Shown here: positions 1 through 9,241 of the stretch, one piece after another
Layout of the letters: each line of letters begins with the position of its first letter
Position numbering within the stretch: the first letter of the stretch is position 1
Program-made: the position numbers and the translations under genes
DNA from: JBCCGR01 sp039029195
GTDB lineage: Bacteria; Pseudomonadota; Alphaproteobacteria; Rhizobiales; Rhizobiaceae
Assembly (NCBI GenBank): GCA_039029195.1
Contig: JBCCGR010000011.1
Coordinates: 53,368-117,367 of the forward strand
Length of the DNA: 64,000 bases
Direction of reading: 5' to 3'
The notes under the pieces: model-generated
The model's database searches: none
Told to the model about the DNA's origin: nothing
Seen by the model: only the letters and a program-made list of their open reading frames with translations

Positions 1-1134
1 AAAGACAAGCTCATCCACCCCTACCTCGACATCGATCTCGAATATTACGATCTGGGTGTGGAAGCGCGCGATGCGACGGACGATCAGATCACCATTGATG
101 CAGCCAATGCGATCAAGAAACACGGCGTGGGCGTCAAGTGCGCCACCATCACGCCGGACGAGGCCCGCGTTGAGGAATTCAACCTCAAGAAAATGTGGCG
201 TTCGCCAAATGGCACAATCCGTAACATTCTGGGCGGCGTGATCTTCCGCGAGCCCATCATCATGCAGAATGTGCCGCGTCTGGTGCCGGGCTGGACCCAG
301 CCTGTGATCGTTGGTCGTCACGCTTTTGGTGACCAGTACCGTGCAACGGACTTCAAGTTTCCTGGCAAAGGCAAGCTGACAATGAAGTTCGTTGGCGAGG
401 ATGGCACAGAGATCGAGCACGATGTGTTTGATGCACCAACGTCCGGCATCGCCATGGGCATGTACAACCTCGATGCATCAATCGAAGACTTTGCCCGCGC
501 CTCTTTGAATTACGGCCTGCAGCGCAGCGTTCCGGTTTATCTTTCAACGAAGAACACAATCCTGAAAGTCTATGACGGACGCTTCAAGGACATCTTCCAG
601 GAAATTTACGAGAAGGAATTCGAAGAAGCCTTCAAGGAAAAGAAAATCTGGTACGAGCACCGCCTGATCGACGACATGGTGGCTGCAAACCTGAAATGGT
701 CCGGCGGCTATGTGTGGGCTTGTAAGAACTATGATGGCGACGTGCAGTCTGACACGGTTGCGCAGGGCTTTGGATCCCTTGGTCTCATGACTTCTGTGCT
801 GATGACGCCTGACGGTAAAACGGTGGAAGCGGAAGCCGCTCACGGCACAGTGACCCGTCACTACCGCGCGCATCAAAAAGGCGAAGAAACCTCAACCAAC
901 TCGATCGCCTCAATCTTCGCCTGGACCCGTGGCCTGGCCCATCGCGCGAAGCTCGATGAAAATGCCGAGCTGGCAGACTTTGCCAACACGCTGGAGAAAG
1001 TGTGCATCGACACCGTGGAATCCGGCCACATGACCAAGGACCTGGCGCTCTTGATCGGCCCGGATCAGCCTTGGCTCTCCACCACCGGCTTCCTCGACAA
1101 GATCGACGAGAACCTGCAAAAAGCGATGGCATAA
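1..1134 (+). CDS. icd: NADP-dependent isocitrate dehydrogenase, 5' end cut by window edge
   Basis: TCA-cycle enzyme of the cytoplasm: oxidises isocitrate to 2-oxoglutarate and CO2 with NADP+. The frame is open from base 1, giving 377 visible residues. The family is about 404 residues long, so roughly the first 27 are outside the window. Visible family motifs are NGTIRNILGG, GDQYRATDF, the metal/substrate segment DDMVAANLKWSGG followed by YDGDVQSD, and AEAAHGTVTRHYR. These are typical of the dimeric, eukaryote-like NADP-IDH found in alphaproteobacteria. The gene converges on alaS, with a hairpin terminator between them. The reading frame is intact to its TAA stop. Confidence 0.97.
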   Translation, partial: KDKLIHPYLDIDLEYYDLGVEARDATDDQITIDAANAIKKHGVGVKCATITPDEARVEEFNLKKMWRSPNGTIRNILGGVIFREPIIMQNVPRLVPGWTQPVIVGRHAFGDQYRATDFKFPGKGKLTMKFVGEDGTEIEHDVFDAPTSGIAMGMYNLDASIEDFARASLNYGLQRSVPVYLSTKNTILKVYDGRFKDIFQEIYEKEFEEAFKEKKIWYEHRLIDDMVAANLKWSGGYVWACKNYDGDVQSDTVAQGFGSLGLMTSVLMTPDGKTVEAEAAHGTVTRHYRAHQKGEETSTNSIASIFAWTRGLAHRAKLDENAELADFANTLEKVCIDTVESGHMTKDLALLIGPDQPWLSTTGFLDKIDENLQKAMA

Positions 1135-1150
1135 CCCTTCGCAAGATAAC

Positions 1151-1179
1151 AAAAAAGGTGGGTCTGACCCGCCTTTTTT
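1151..1179. terminator. Bidirectional intrinsic terminator between icd and alaS
   Basis: A 13-base inverted repeat (AAAAAAGGTGGGT at 1151-1163, ACCCGCCTTTTTT at 1167-1179, one G-U pair) has an A-run on its left side and a T-run on its right side. It lies 17 bases after the icd stop and 24 bases beyond the alaS stop, so it can end transcription from both convergent genes. Confidence 0.85.
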
Positions 1180-1202
1180 ATTGGCTCACATTTGGAATTT
1201 GA

Positions 1203-3875
1203 TCATCCAGCGGCGATTGCCGCCTGAACCGCCGCATTTGCCTCATCCGCCTTGGAGGCATCGGGCCCTCCGGCCTGCGCCATGTCCGGTCGACCGCCGC
1301 CGCCTTTGCCACCCAGTGCAACTGAGCCGGCGCGCACCAGATCAACCGCACTGTACGTGTCGGTAAGATCAGACGTCACACCAACGACAATGCCGGCTTT
1401 GCCATCTTCAGAAACACCGACAATCGAGACGATCCCGGAACCGATGGAGCCTTTGGCCTCATCCACCATGCCTTTGAGTTCTTTTGCGGGGATACCGTTC
1501 GCGATGCGCGACATGAAACTGACGGTCCCGTTGGAAGTAGAAATTTCCTGAACCGGCGCAGCCTCTCCAGTACCTCCGCCCATGGCCAGAGCCTTCTTGG
1601 CATCCGCCAGTTCACGCTCAAGCTTTTTGCGTTCATCCACCAACGCGCGCACACGGGTGGTCAGATCCGACGGTGCAACCTTCAACAAGGAAGCCGCTTC
1701 CTGAAGCGTTTCGTTCTGCTGATCGAGCCATTGGCGCGCTGCTGAGCCGGTGAGTGCCTCAATGCGCCGGACGCCAGCAGCGACCGCACTTTCGCCGACA
1801 ACGGTGATCAGACCTATGTCGCCGGTACGATTCGCATGGGTACCGCCGCACAGTTCCAACGAGTAGGTCTTTCCCTTCTTGTCACCTTCAAGCGCTGTGC
1901 CCATGCTGACGACACGAACTTCATCGCCGTATTTCTCGCCAAACAGGGCCATGGCGCCAGCCTCAATGGCATCATCAACGGCCATCAGACGGGTTTCCAC
2001 CGGGCTGTTTTGCAGAACGATGTCGTTGGCAATCCGGCTGGCTTCTTGAATTTCATCGCCAGTCACCGGCTTTGGATGCGAAATATCAAACCGTAGGCGT
2101 TCGGGCGCGACCAGCGAGCCTTTTTGTGCAACGTGATCGCCCAGCACATGGCGAAGGCTTTCATGAATGAGATGCGTTGCCGAGTGGTTGGAACGCAGCA
2201 AACTGCGGCGATCATGATCGACCTCAAGCTCAAGGGCGTCGCCGTTGCTGACCGTGCCTGAGCGAACCTGTCCCATGTGAACATGCAGCCCCTCCCCGCG
2301 CTTTTTGGTGTCGGTAATTTCAATCATACCGTTTTCAGCGCGCAACACACCGGCGTCACCCATCTGGCCGCCAGATTCTGCATAGAACGGCGTTTGATTG
2401 GTGATGACCGAGACAGTGTCGCCTTCAATGGCCGAGGCCACAATTTTCCCATCTGACACAAGATCAAGAACGACACCTTCAGCGGTCTCAGTCGCATAGC
2501 CGAGAAACTCTGTTGCGCCGTGTTTTTCTTTCAGTTCGAACCAAATGGTCTCATCAGCCTTTTCACCAGACCCCGCCCAGGAAGCCCGTGCTTCAGCCTT
2601 CTGCTTTTCCATCGCACCGTTGAATGCATACACATCGACGGTGATCTGACGTTGTCGCAGGGCATCTTCCGTCAGATCAAGCGGGAAACCATAGGTGTCA
2701 TAAAGCCTGAAGGCTGTTTCTCCGTCGAACACATCACCTTCATCAAGGTCGGTACTGGCCTGACTGAGTAGATCAAGCCCTCGTGCAAGCGTCTTTCGGA
2801 ACCGGGTTTCTTCCAATTTCAGTGTTTCGGTGATGAGTGCATCAGCACGCACCAGTTCAGGATAGGCTTGCCCCATCTGCGCAGTTAGTGCCGGAACCAG
2901 TTTCCACAACAAAGGTTCTGTTGCGCCCAACAAAGCACCGTGGCGCATGGCTCGGCGCATGATGCGGCGAAGCACATAGCCGCGCCCTTCGTTCGAAGGC
3001 AAAACACCGTCAGCGATGAGAAAGCTCGTGGCCCGAAGGTGATCTGCAATCACACGGTGGCTTGCGGCATGATCGCCTTCAGCGTCAACACCTGTTGCCT
3101 CAACGCTGGCGCGGATCAACGACTGGAACAAATCTGTGTCGTAGTTGGAGTGAACCCCCTGAAGCACGGTCGCAACGCGCTCCAACCCCATGCCTGTGTC
3201 GATGGATGGCTTTGGAAGGTCAATGCGTTCGTCCAGCGTTACCTGTTCGAACTGCATAAAGACAAGATTCCAGATCTCGACAAACCGGTCGCCGTCCTCA
3301 TCCGGACTTCCCGGAGGCCCTCCCGGGATCGCCTCGCCATGGTCAAAAAAGATCTCAGAACATGGACCACAGGGACCGGTATCTCCCATCGCCCAAAAAT
3401 TATCATGGGTGGCAATGCGGATGATCCGGTCTTCGGGCAAGCCGGCAATCTTTTTCCAAAGATCATAGGCCTGATCGTCCTCCGCATAGACGGTCGCAAG
3501 CAATCGATCCGCAGGAAGACCGTATTCTTTTGTCAGCAGGTTCCAGGCCAGCTCAATCGCATGCTCCTTGAAATAATCGCCGAAGGAAAAGTTCCCCAGC
3601 ATTTCAAAGAAAGTGTGGTGCCGCGCCGTATAACCAACATTGTCGAGATCGTTGTGCTTTCCCCCCGCACGAACGCACTTCTGTGAGGTCACCGCACGAG
3701 AATAGTCGCGACTTTCAAGCCCGGTGAAAACGTTCTTGAACTGCACCATGCCCGCATTGGTGAACATGAGCGTTGGATCGTTGCGCGGCACAATCGGTGA
3801 GGACGCGACAATCGTGTGACCATTCTTTTCAAAATAGTCGAGAAAGGTCGTCCTGATTTCGTTTACACCACTCAT
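1203..3875 (-). CDS. alaS: Alanine-tRNA ligase
   Basis: Charges tRNA-Ala with alanine in the cytoplasm and edits mischarged Ser/Gly. The protein has 890 residues, normal for bacterial AlaRS. In order: the class II catalytic domain (motif NDPTLMFTNAGM near residues 30-42), the tRNA-recognition region, the editing domain with zinc ligands in NHSATHL (about residue 560) and CGGTHANRTG (about residue 675), and a C-Ala domain with a glycine-rich GGKGGGGRPDMAQAGG end. The start taken is ATG at 3875, with AGCAGG seven bases upstream. A GTG directly before it is possible. The gene follows recA on the same strand but a terminator separates them, so it probably has its own promoter. Confidence 0.97.
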   Translation of the reverse strand: MSGVNEIRTTFLDYFEKNGHTIVASSPIVPRNDPTLMFTNAGMVQFKNVFTGLESRDYSRAVTSQKCVRAGGKHNDLDNVGYTARHHTFFEMLGNFSFGDYFKEHAIELAWNLLTKEYGLPADRLLATVYAEDDQAYDLWKKIAGLPEDRIIRIATHDNFWAMGDTGPCGPCSEIFFDHGEAIPGGPPGSPDEDGDRFVEIWNLVFMQFEQVTLDERIDLPKPSIDTGMGLERVATVLQGVHSNYDTDLFQSLIRASVEATGVDAEGDHAASHRVIADHLRATSFLIADGVLPSNEGRGYVLRRIMRRAMRHGALLGATEPLLWKLVPALTAQMGQAYPELVRADALITETLKLEETRFRKTLARGLDLLSQASTDLDEGDVFDGETAFRLYDTYGFPLDLTEDALRQRQITVDVYAFNGAMEKQKAEARASWAGSGEKADETIWFELKEKHGATEFLGYATETAEGVVLDLVSDGKIVASAIEGDTVSVITNQTPFYAESGGQMGDAGVLRAENGMIEITDTKKRGEGLHVHMGQVRSGTVSNGDALELEVDHDRRSLLRSNHSATHLIHESLRHVLGDHVAQKGSLVAPERLRFDISHPKPVTGDEIQEASRIANDIVLQNSPVETRLMAVDDAIEAGAMALFGEKYGDEVRVVSMGTALEGDKKGKTYSLELCGGTHANRTGDIGLITVVGESAVAAGVRRIEALTGSAARQWLDQQNETLQEAASLLKVAPSDLTTRVRALVDERKKLERELADAKKALAMGGGTGEAAPVQEISTSNGTVSFMSRIANGIPAKELKGMVDEAKGSIGSGIVSIVGVSEDGKAGIVVGVTSDLTDTYSAVDLVRAGSVALGGKGGGGRPDMAQAGGPDASKADEANAAVQAAIAAG

Positions 3876-3922
3876 CACCGTGCCTGCTGATCTAAAGGGT
3901 CTCTTCGGGTTCGTGCGGCATG

Positions 3923-3959
3923 AAAAAACCCGACGGGCCTGCCGCGCCGCCGGGTTTTA
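3923..3959 (-). terminator. Intrinsic terminator downstream of recA
   Basis: On the minus strand a GC-rich stem (AAAACCCG-CGG pairing with CCG-CGGGTTTT, one G-U pair) is followed by a T-run. It sits between the recA stop and the alaS start, so it should uncouple SOS-induced recA transcription from alaS. Confidence 0.85.
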
Positions 3960-4015
3960 TTCTGTGCTGATTGGAGTGTCCACAAAAACCGGGACAGATT
4001 GGGAAATCGCTTTCC

Positions 4016-5104
4016 TCAGAGCGCTCCGGCTTCCGAAGCGTCGTCATCATCCTCTTCCGGCTCGTCCAGCAGCTTTTCGCCAATCAACCCGGCATTCTGA
4101 CGAATGGCCAGTTCGATTTCGTCGGCAATCTGAGGATTTTCCTTCAGGAAGTTTTTCGCATTCTCCCTGCCCTGCCCCAGACGCTGACTGTCATAGGAGA
4201 ACCAGGCTCCCGACTTCTCAACAATGCCGGCCGTCACGCCCAAATCAATCAACTCGCCGGTTCGGGAAACCCCTTCGCCATACATGATGTCAAATTCAAC
4301 CTGCTTGAATGGCGGGGCAAGCTTGTTCTTCACAACTTTGATACGCGTTTGGTTGCCGGTGATTTCGTCACGGTCCTTGATTGCACCAATGCGGCGGATA
4401 TCGAGGCGCACAGATGCATAGAATTTCAGCGCATTGCCGCCAGTGGTGGTTTCGGGTGAACCAAACATAACACCAATCTTCATGCGAATCTGGTTGATGA
4501 AGATCACCATCGTATTCGAGCGTGAAATCGATGCAGTGAGTTTGCGCAGTGCCTGACTCATCAAACGAGCCTGCAGACCGGGCAAGGAATCGCCCATCTC
4601 GCCCTCAATCTCAGCGCGTGGTGTAAGTGCCGCCACGGAATCGATAATGAGAACATCACAAGCTCCCGACCGCACCAGCGTGTCGGCAATTTCCAACGCC
4701 TGTTCGCCAGTGTCCGGCTGAGAGATCAGGAGATTTTCCAGATCGACCCCAAGCTTGCGAGCATAGACCGGGTCAAGCGCATGCTCTGCATCGACAAAGG
4801 CGCAAATGCCACCAGCCTTTTGAGCCTCAGCAACCGTGTGCAGCGCCATGGTGGTTTTACCGGAGGATTCGGGACCATAAATCTCAATGATCCGCCCTTT
4901 CGGCAGGCCGCCAATGCCAAGCGCAATATCAAGCCCAAGGCATCCCGTGGGCACGGTTTCGATCTCGACCACCTTGTCGGCGGCACCCAGCCGCATAATC
5001 GAGCCTTTGCCGAATGCGCGCTCAATCTGGCCAAGGGCAGCCTCTAGTGCTTTTGCTTTGTCCACGCCGCTGTCCTCAACCAATCTCAAAGAGTTCTGTG
5101 CCAT
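4016..5104 (-). CDS. recA: Recombinase RecA
   Basis: DNA strand-exchange ATPase and coprotease for LexA cleavage. It has 362 residues, usual for the family. Seen in order: Walker A GPESSGKTT (about residues 77-85), Walker B DVLIIDSVAAL, DNA-binding loop L2 within NQIRMKIGVMFGSPETTTGG, and a strongly acidic C-terminal tail (EPEEDDDDASEAG) that modulates activity. The ATG at 5104 has a good ribosome-binding site (AAGGAGTGG) a few bases upstream. An SOS box lies about 120 bases upstream, and a terminator follows the gene. The divergent neighbour is psuK. Confidence 0.98.
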   Translation of the reverse strand: MAQNSLRLVEDSGVDKAKALEAALGQIERAFGKGSIMRLGAADKVVEIETVPTGCLGLDIALGIGGLPKGRIIEIYGPESSGKTTMALHTVAEAQKAGGICAFVDAEHALDPVYARKLGVDLENLLISQPDTGEQALEIADTLVRSGACDVLIIDSVAALTPRAEIEGEMGDSLPGLQARLMSQALRKLTASISRSNTMVIFINQIRMKIGVMFGSPETTTGGNALKFYASVRLDIRRIGAIKDRDEITGNQTRIKVVKNKLAPPFKQVEFDIMYGEGVSRTGELIDLGVTAGIVEKSGAWFSYDSQRLGQGRENAKNFLKENPQIADEIELAIRQNAGLIGEKLLDEPEEDDDDASEAGAL

Positions 5105-5222
5105 CGTCCACTCCTTATTTCACGCGCCTTTGCCGCTTGGCAATTCATAGTTTTGTACTCTTTTTGTTCCAATTCGTCAACCCCAGCGCAAGTATCAGAA
5201 AATCAAGGATAAACGGCGCTAT

Positions 5223-5237
5223 GTTCAAATTATGTTC
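5223..5237 (-). promoter_or_regulatory. LexA (SOS) box upstream of recA
   Basis: GTTC-AAATTAT-GTTC matches exactly the alphaproteobacterial direct-repeat SOS box GTTC-N7-GTTC (GAAC-N7-GAAC on the minus strand). It lies 119 bases upstream of the recA start, in the recA/psuK divergent region. Established knowledge: LexA represses recA through this motif in rhizobia and Rhodobacter. A TTGAAC that could act as a -35 element overlaps the box, but the promoter itself was not firmly identified. Confidence 0.8.
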
Positions 5238-5334
5238 ACGCACGATTTGCAATGAACAGTACTATTGAACGTGAGCTTGCCCTGCCCTTCACGAACGAAT
5301 ACGATTCGAACTGGAACCACAATCATATTGCGGA

Positions 5335-6237
5335 ATGAAATTGCCCAAAGGTCTGTTCATTGGCGGCACGCATTTGGACCGGATTGGCCGGTCCCGCGAA
5401 CCGTTTCTTGCCGGTCAGTCGAACCCAGGTAGCTTCAAGGAGTACCCCGGCGGAGCAGCATTGAATGCTGCAAGCAATTTTGCCCTTCTCGGTGGTGAAA
5501 CCTGCCTGATCTGCATTTTGGGTGATGACGCATCGGGTACGGGCGTCAAAAGGTCTTTGGCCAAACGACCGCTTGAGACGATAGTCGCGAAGAGGCCAGA
5601 ACCCACCGCAACCTACACATCGATGGTGTCTGACAATGGTGATCTCGTGGGAGCCATTGCCGATATGGCTATATACGATGCAGTCACACCATCAATTCTT
5701 GAGGGGCTGGGCCTTCAAAAGCTGACAAAACAACATGACTTCATCTTTCTCGACGCCAACCTGCCCACCAGTTCTCTGGTCTGGCTGTTTGAGAGTTGTC
5801 GCGAAACGCCGATTTACGCTTCTCCGGTTTCGGTTGCGAAGGCCAGCAAGCTGAATGGCAAGATCGCCGATATCGATTTCCTGATCTGTAACCGGGTCGA
5901 AGCTCAAATTCTTGCCGACGAAATCCAGCAAGAGTCATCTTCCTCACCAGGCGATATTTTAAGAGCGGCTGGTATCGCGTCCGGCGTCATCACCAACTCT
6001 GATGGGCCATTGATTTGCTGGGATGGTGGTGATGTGTTGGAGCATCGACCTGCCCCAAACGGCCGCATTGAAGATGTGATTGGAGCAGGTGATGCGTTCG
6101 GAACAGCGATGTTCGCTGCGCGTCTTGCAGGTCTTTCACTCCGTGAGCGGATACAAATTGCAGAACAGGCGGCCGCCCTTGTGCTGGAGACGGAAGGGCC
6201 CTATTGCGAGCGCCTGAGCCAACTCTCCTTGTTTTGA
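5335..6237 (+). CDS. psuK: PfkB-family sugar kinase, probable pseudouridine kinase
   Basis: Probably phosphorylates pseudouridine to pseudouridine 5'-phosphate, the first step of pseudouridine salvage. The 300 residues carry the ribokinase-family N-terminal glycine motif (GGAALNAASNFALLGG, about residues 38-53) and the C-terminal catalytic signature DVIGAGDAFGTA, where the Asp of GAGD is the catalytic base. The specific call rests on context: psuG, the next enzyme, starts 9 bases after the stop. PfkB kinases are hard to assign by sequence alone; if the context misleads, it is another nucleoside or sugar kinase. Transcribed divergently from recA. Confidence 0.85.
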   Translation: MKLPKGLFIGGTHLDRIGRSREPFLAGQSNPGSFKEYPGGAALNAASNFALLGGETCLICILGDDASGTGVKRSLAKRPLETIVAKRPEPTATYTSMVSDNGDLVGAIADMAIYDAVTPSILEGLGLQKLTKQHDFIFLDANLPTSSLVWLFESCRETPIYASPVSVAKASKLNGKIADIDFLICNRVEAQILADEIQQESSSSPGDILRAAGIASGVITNSDGPLICWDGGDVLEHRPAPNGRIEDVIGAGDAFGTAMFAARLAGLSLRERIQIAEQAAALVLETEGPYCERLSQLSLF

Positions 6238-6246
6238 ACCATATCC

Positions 6247-7167
6247 ATGATCACCCCGACCATCCGCCATTCTGCCGAAGTCGCCAAAGCCTTGAAGGCG
6301 GGAGAATCGTTGGTCGCGCTGGAATCGACCATCATCACTCACGGCATGCCGTCGCCACAAAATGTTGAGGTCGCGCGCGAGGTAGAGCAAACGGTGCGCG
6401 ATCAGGGCGCTGTTCCAGCAACAATTGCAGTGCTTGATGGTGAACTGCACATCGGGCTTGATGATGAGCAGTTGGAAATGCTGGGCGCTGCAAAAGACGT
6501 CATGAAGCTCTCACGCGCCGATATGGCATTTGCCATGGCAACAGGCAAAACCGGATCAACCACCGTCTCCGCCACCATGATTGCGGCTCGAATGGCAGAG
6601 ATTGCCGTTTTCGCCACGGGCGGCACGGGCGGCGTACACCCTGGCGCTGAAACCAGTTTTGACATCTCCGCTGATCTGACCGAGCTGGCGCGAACACCCG
6701 TCATCGTGGTCGCAGCCGGGCCAAAGGCCATTCTGGATGTGGCAAAGACACTAGAAGTTTTGGAAACCCAGGGTGTCCCTGTCATTGGCTATCAAAACAA
6801 AGTGCTGCCCGCCTTTTGGTCACGACAGGGCGACCATGACGCGCCACTGGTCGTCGATAATCCAAAAGACATTGCTGCCACCCACCTCATGCGCGCAGAA
6901 TTGGGACTAGAGGGTGGGATGCTCGTGGCAAATCCTGTTCCGGAGGTCGACGACATCCCGCAATCCGAAATGCGGTCGTTCATAGATAGAGCGAACAAGG
7001 AAGCTGCGGAACGCGGTGTATCCGGCAAGGCGCTGACTCCCTGGCTCCTTGCAAGAATTTTTGAACTCACAGATGGTGCCAGCCTGAAAACCAACATATC
7101 GCTGGTTAAAAACAACGCGCGACTTGCTGCGGAAATCGCGCTGGCGTGTCACCGTTTGAAATCCTGA
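6247..7167 (+). CDS. psuG: Pseudouridine-5'-phosphate glycosidase
   Basis: Splits the C-C glycosidic bond of pseudouridine 5'-phosphate to uracil and ribose 5-phosphate (reversible in vitro), working after PsuK in RNA-base salvage. The 306 residues match family length and show the conserved blocks VALESTIITHGMPSPQN, KTGSTTVSATM, FATGGTGGVHPGAE and SFDIS, and GYQNKVLPAFW. It forms a two-gene unit with psuK (9-base gap). The adenylate cyclase gene follows 51 bases downstream and may be read through. Confidence 0.96.
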   Translation: MITPTIRHSAEVAKALKAGESLVALESTIITHGMPSPQNVEVAREVEQTVRDQGAVPATIAVLDGELHIGLDDEQLEMLGAAKDVMKLSRADMAFAMATGKTGSTTVSATMIAARMAEIAVFATGGTGGVHPGAETSFDISADLTELARTPVIVVAAGPKAILDVAKTLEVLETQGVPVIGYQNKVLPAFWSRQGDHDAPLVVDNPKDIAATHLMRAELGLEGGMLVANPVPEVDDIPQSEMRSFIDRANKEAAERGVSGKALTPWLLARIFELTDGASLKTNISLVKNNARLAAEIALACHRLKS

Positions 7168-7218
7168 CCCAACGACCCCATTTGCCAAACTGGCCGGACA
7201 ATCTGATATTCATCATCC

Positions 7219-9111
7219 ATGAGCGAGAACAAACAAGACAATACTGCGCTCAGGCTGGTGGAAGACGATCCGCAGCCCACGAAAAAACGATTTCGAATCT
7301 CGCTGATGTGGCTGTTGATCAGCACGTTCGGCGGTCTGGTTTTTGTGGCTGTGTCATTGGTGCTAGTGATTTCGGTTCTCACCAACTTCGCCAACACATT
7401 TTCCCTGCTTGGTCAGCAGGCCAATGGGCTGCTCGATTCTCTTGAGGCCCGGCTGGAACGAGAAGGTCGGGTCAATCGCGACATAATTGATTCAATCTCG
7501 CAGCTCTACGAAGAGCGTGACTTCCGCCTTGAGGATGAAAGCTGGGAACCAATTTTCAAATCGCTGCTTCTGTCGGCCCCATTTACCGAGATGATCCGCA
7601 TCTACAAAGCCAATGGAAATATGATTGGCCTGGTGCGCCGACCCAACGGAAACTTCATTCGGCTCTCTGGAAAACGTCCTGACGGTGATCCTTTCTTCAA
7701 GCCCAATGATCTACAGGCTGCACCAGGGAGCCTGGAGCCAGAGGCAGTCGTTTTTCGCGATGTGTTGTTCATCAGTGGAAAAAAGGTGCTCAGGAGAGAC
7801 GGCAAACCCGAAGCTCTGCTTGTGGTCTCCTCCGGGCGTCGGTCCCTTAATCGCATTGTTAGCCAAATCAGCCGTGAAAACGATGTGGCGGTATTTTTGT
7901 CGGCAGGAGGAAATCAACTTCTCGCCCACTCACGCAATCCGGCGTTTTTTCGCGGTCGCCCCATGGTTTCGCTGGATGAGTTTCCAGACGCTGCAATGCA
8001 GGAGTTCAAGTCTGCACGCATAATTCCGGCCGACGAGTTTGAAGCTGACGAAAGAACCAACGCCTATGAGTCGGGCGATGGATCCGAAGGCCATATATTT
8101 CTCACCCGCACCATGGAGCCACTGAACGGGAAAGAGTCTGTTCTGGGGGTGTATTACCCGAAACACGAAGTTGGAGACGAAATTCGAAATGCAATGGTCT
8201 CGGCCATCGCAGGCCTCATTGCGTTGGCGCTCTCTGTGTTGCTGGCGATTTTCCTGTCCAGACGCATCGCCAAGCCAATGGCAAAAATTGCGGCAGCGGC
8301 ACAGCATTTCTCAAACTTCGAGATATCCAATATCGAACCCATCCCGCCGAGCCGTGTGAAGGAGATCGGTCAACAGGCCCGCGCTATCAATTCGATCCGA
8401 ACCGCCATGCAGGAATTTTCCCGCTATGTGCCCGAAAAAATTGTTCGGCGTCTTATGCACTCCGGCGTTGATGCCACCCGTTGGGTGGAACGCGAAATCA
8501 CTATCATGTTCACCGACATTGTCGGCTTCACCTCCATGTCGGAACATCTCAACGCGGCAGAAACCGCAAGAGCGCTGAATGGGCATTTCGACATCGTCTG
8601 CAAGGCAATCTCCAACCATGGCGGAACGGTCGACAAATTCATGGGAGACGGCGTGATGGCTTTTTGGGGCGCGCCGGATGCCGATAACAAACACGCCGAG
8701 AACGCCTTTCATGCGGCACGTGAGATCATTCTCGCCCTGAAACAGCATAATGAAACACGACGATCCAACGGGGAAAAAGAACTGCGAATGCGCATCGGCA
8801 TTCACACCGGCCGTGTGATTGTTGGAAATATCGGTGGTGGTGACCGCCAGAACTACACCATCGTCGGGGACAGTGTGAATGTGGCGCAACGGCTGGAGCA
8901 ACTTGGAAAAGAACACATTGGTGATGCAGAAATTGTCGTCCTGAGCTCCATGGACGCGCGAATATCATCCGAACTGAATGAAGGTTTCGTCTCGGGTGGC
9001 ACTCACCAGCTACGCGGTCGCGATCGTCCAATTGCTGTTTGCGAATACCTGCCCTCACCTGCCATTGGGGAACCTGATGCGAACCAGGGAAATCTTGCAA
9101 CGAATAGTTGA
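7219..9111 (+). CDS. Membrane-bound class III adenylate/guanylate cyclase with HAMP linker
   Basis: Probably makes cAMP from ATP in response to an extracytoplasmic signal. The 630 residues contain a cytoplasmic N-tail, TM1 (about 27-53), a periplasmic sensor region of about 270 residues, TM2 (about 325-347), a HAMP-like linker (SRRIAKPMAKIAAAAQHF), then a class III catalytic domain. The two metal-binding Asp are in MFTDIVGFTSMSE (about 433) and KFMGDGVMAFWG (about 477). The Lys before the second Asp and the Asp in YTIVGDSVNVAQRLE fit adenylate rather than guanylate specificity. The periplasmic region was not assigned to a known sensor family. The gene may be co-transcribed with psuKG. Confidence 0.92.
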   Translation: MSENKQDNTALRLVEDDPQPTKKRFRISLMWLLISTFGGLVFVAVSLVLVISVLTNFANTFSLLGQQANGLLDSLEARLEREGRVNRDIIDSISQLYEERDFRLEDESWEPIFKSLLLSAPFTEMIRIYKANGNMIGLVRRPNGNFIRLSGKRPDGDPFFKPNDLQAAPGSLEPEAVVFRDVLFISGKKVLRRDGKPEALLVVSSGRRSLNRIVSQISRENDVAVFLSAGGNQLLAHSRNPAFFRGRPMVSLDEFPDAAMQEFKSARIIPADEFEADERTNAYESGDGSEGHIFLTRTMEPLNGKESVLGVYYPKHEVGDEIRNAMVSAIAGLIALALSVLLAIFLSRRIAKPMAKIAAAAQHFSNFEISNIEPIPPSRVKEIGQQARAINSIRTAMQEFSRYVPEKIVRRLMHSGVDATRWVEREITIMFTDIVGFTSMSEHLNAAETARALNGHFDIVCKAISNHGGTVDKFMGDGVMAFWGAPDADNKHAENAFHAAREIILALKQHNETRRSNGEKELRMRIGIHTGRVIVGNIGGGDRQNYTIVGDSVNVAQRLEQLGKEHIGDAEIVVLSSMDARISSELNEGFVSGGTHQLRGRDRPIAVCEYLPSPAIGEPDANQGNLATNS

Positions 9112-9241
9112 GCGAGCAAAGTCGTCCGGACGCGCAACAGTATGCACCGCCTGACTCTGACCAAGACATCAGCAGAGGTATGAGGTCGTGCCAGTAGCGA
9201 ACACAGATTGGCACGCGGGATTTATCAAGGACCAGGGTGGA

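Noticed and set aside
2940..3686. 248-codon plus-strand open frame inside alaS
   Set aside because: Antisense to a highly conserved gene; no recognisable domain; typical GC-rich shadow frame.
5254..5270. Second GAAC repeat near recA as another SOS box
   Set aside because: Spacing is 9 bases, not 7; it does not fit the LexA motif.
8311..8916. 201-codon minus-strand open frame inside the adenylate cyclase gene
   Set aside because: Antisense shadow of the catalytic domain; no ribosome-binding site or domain.
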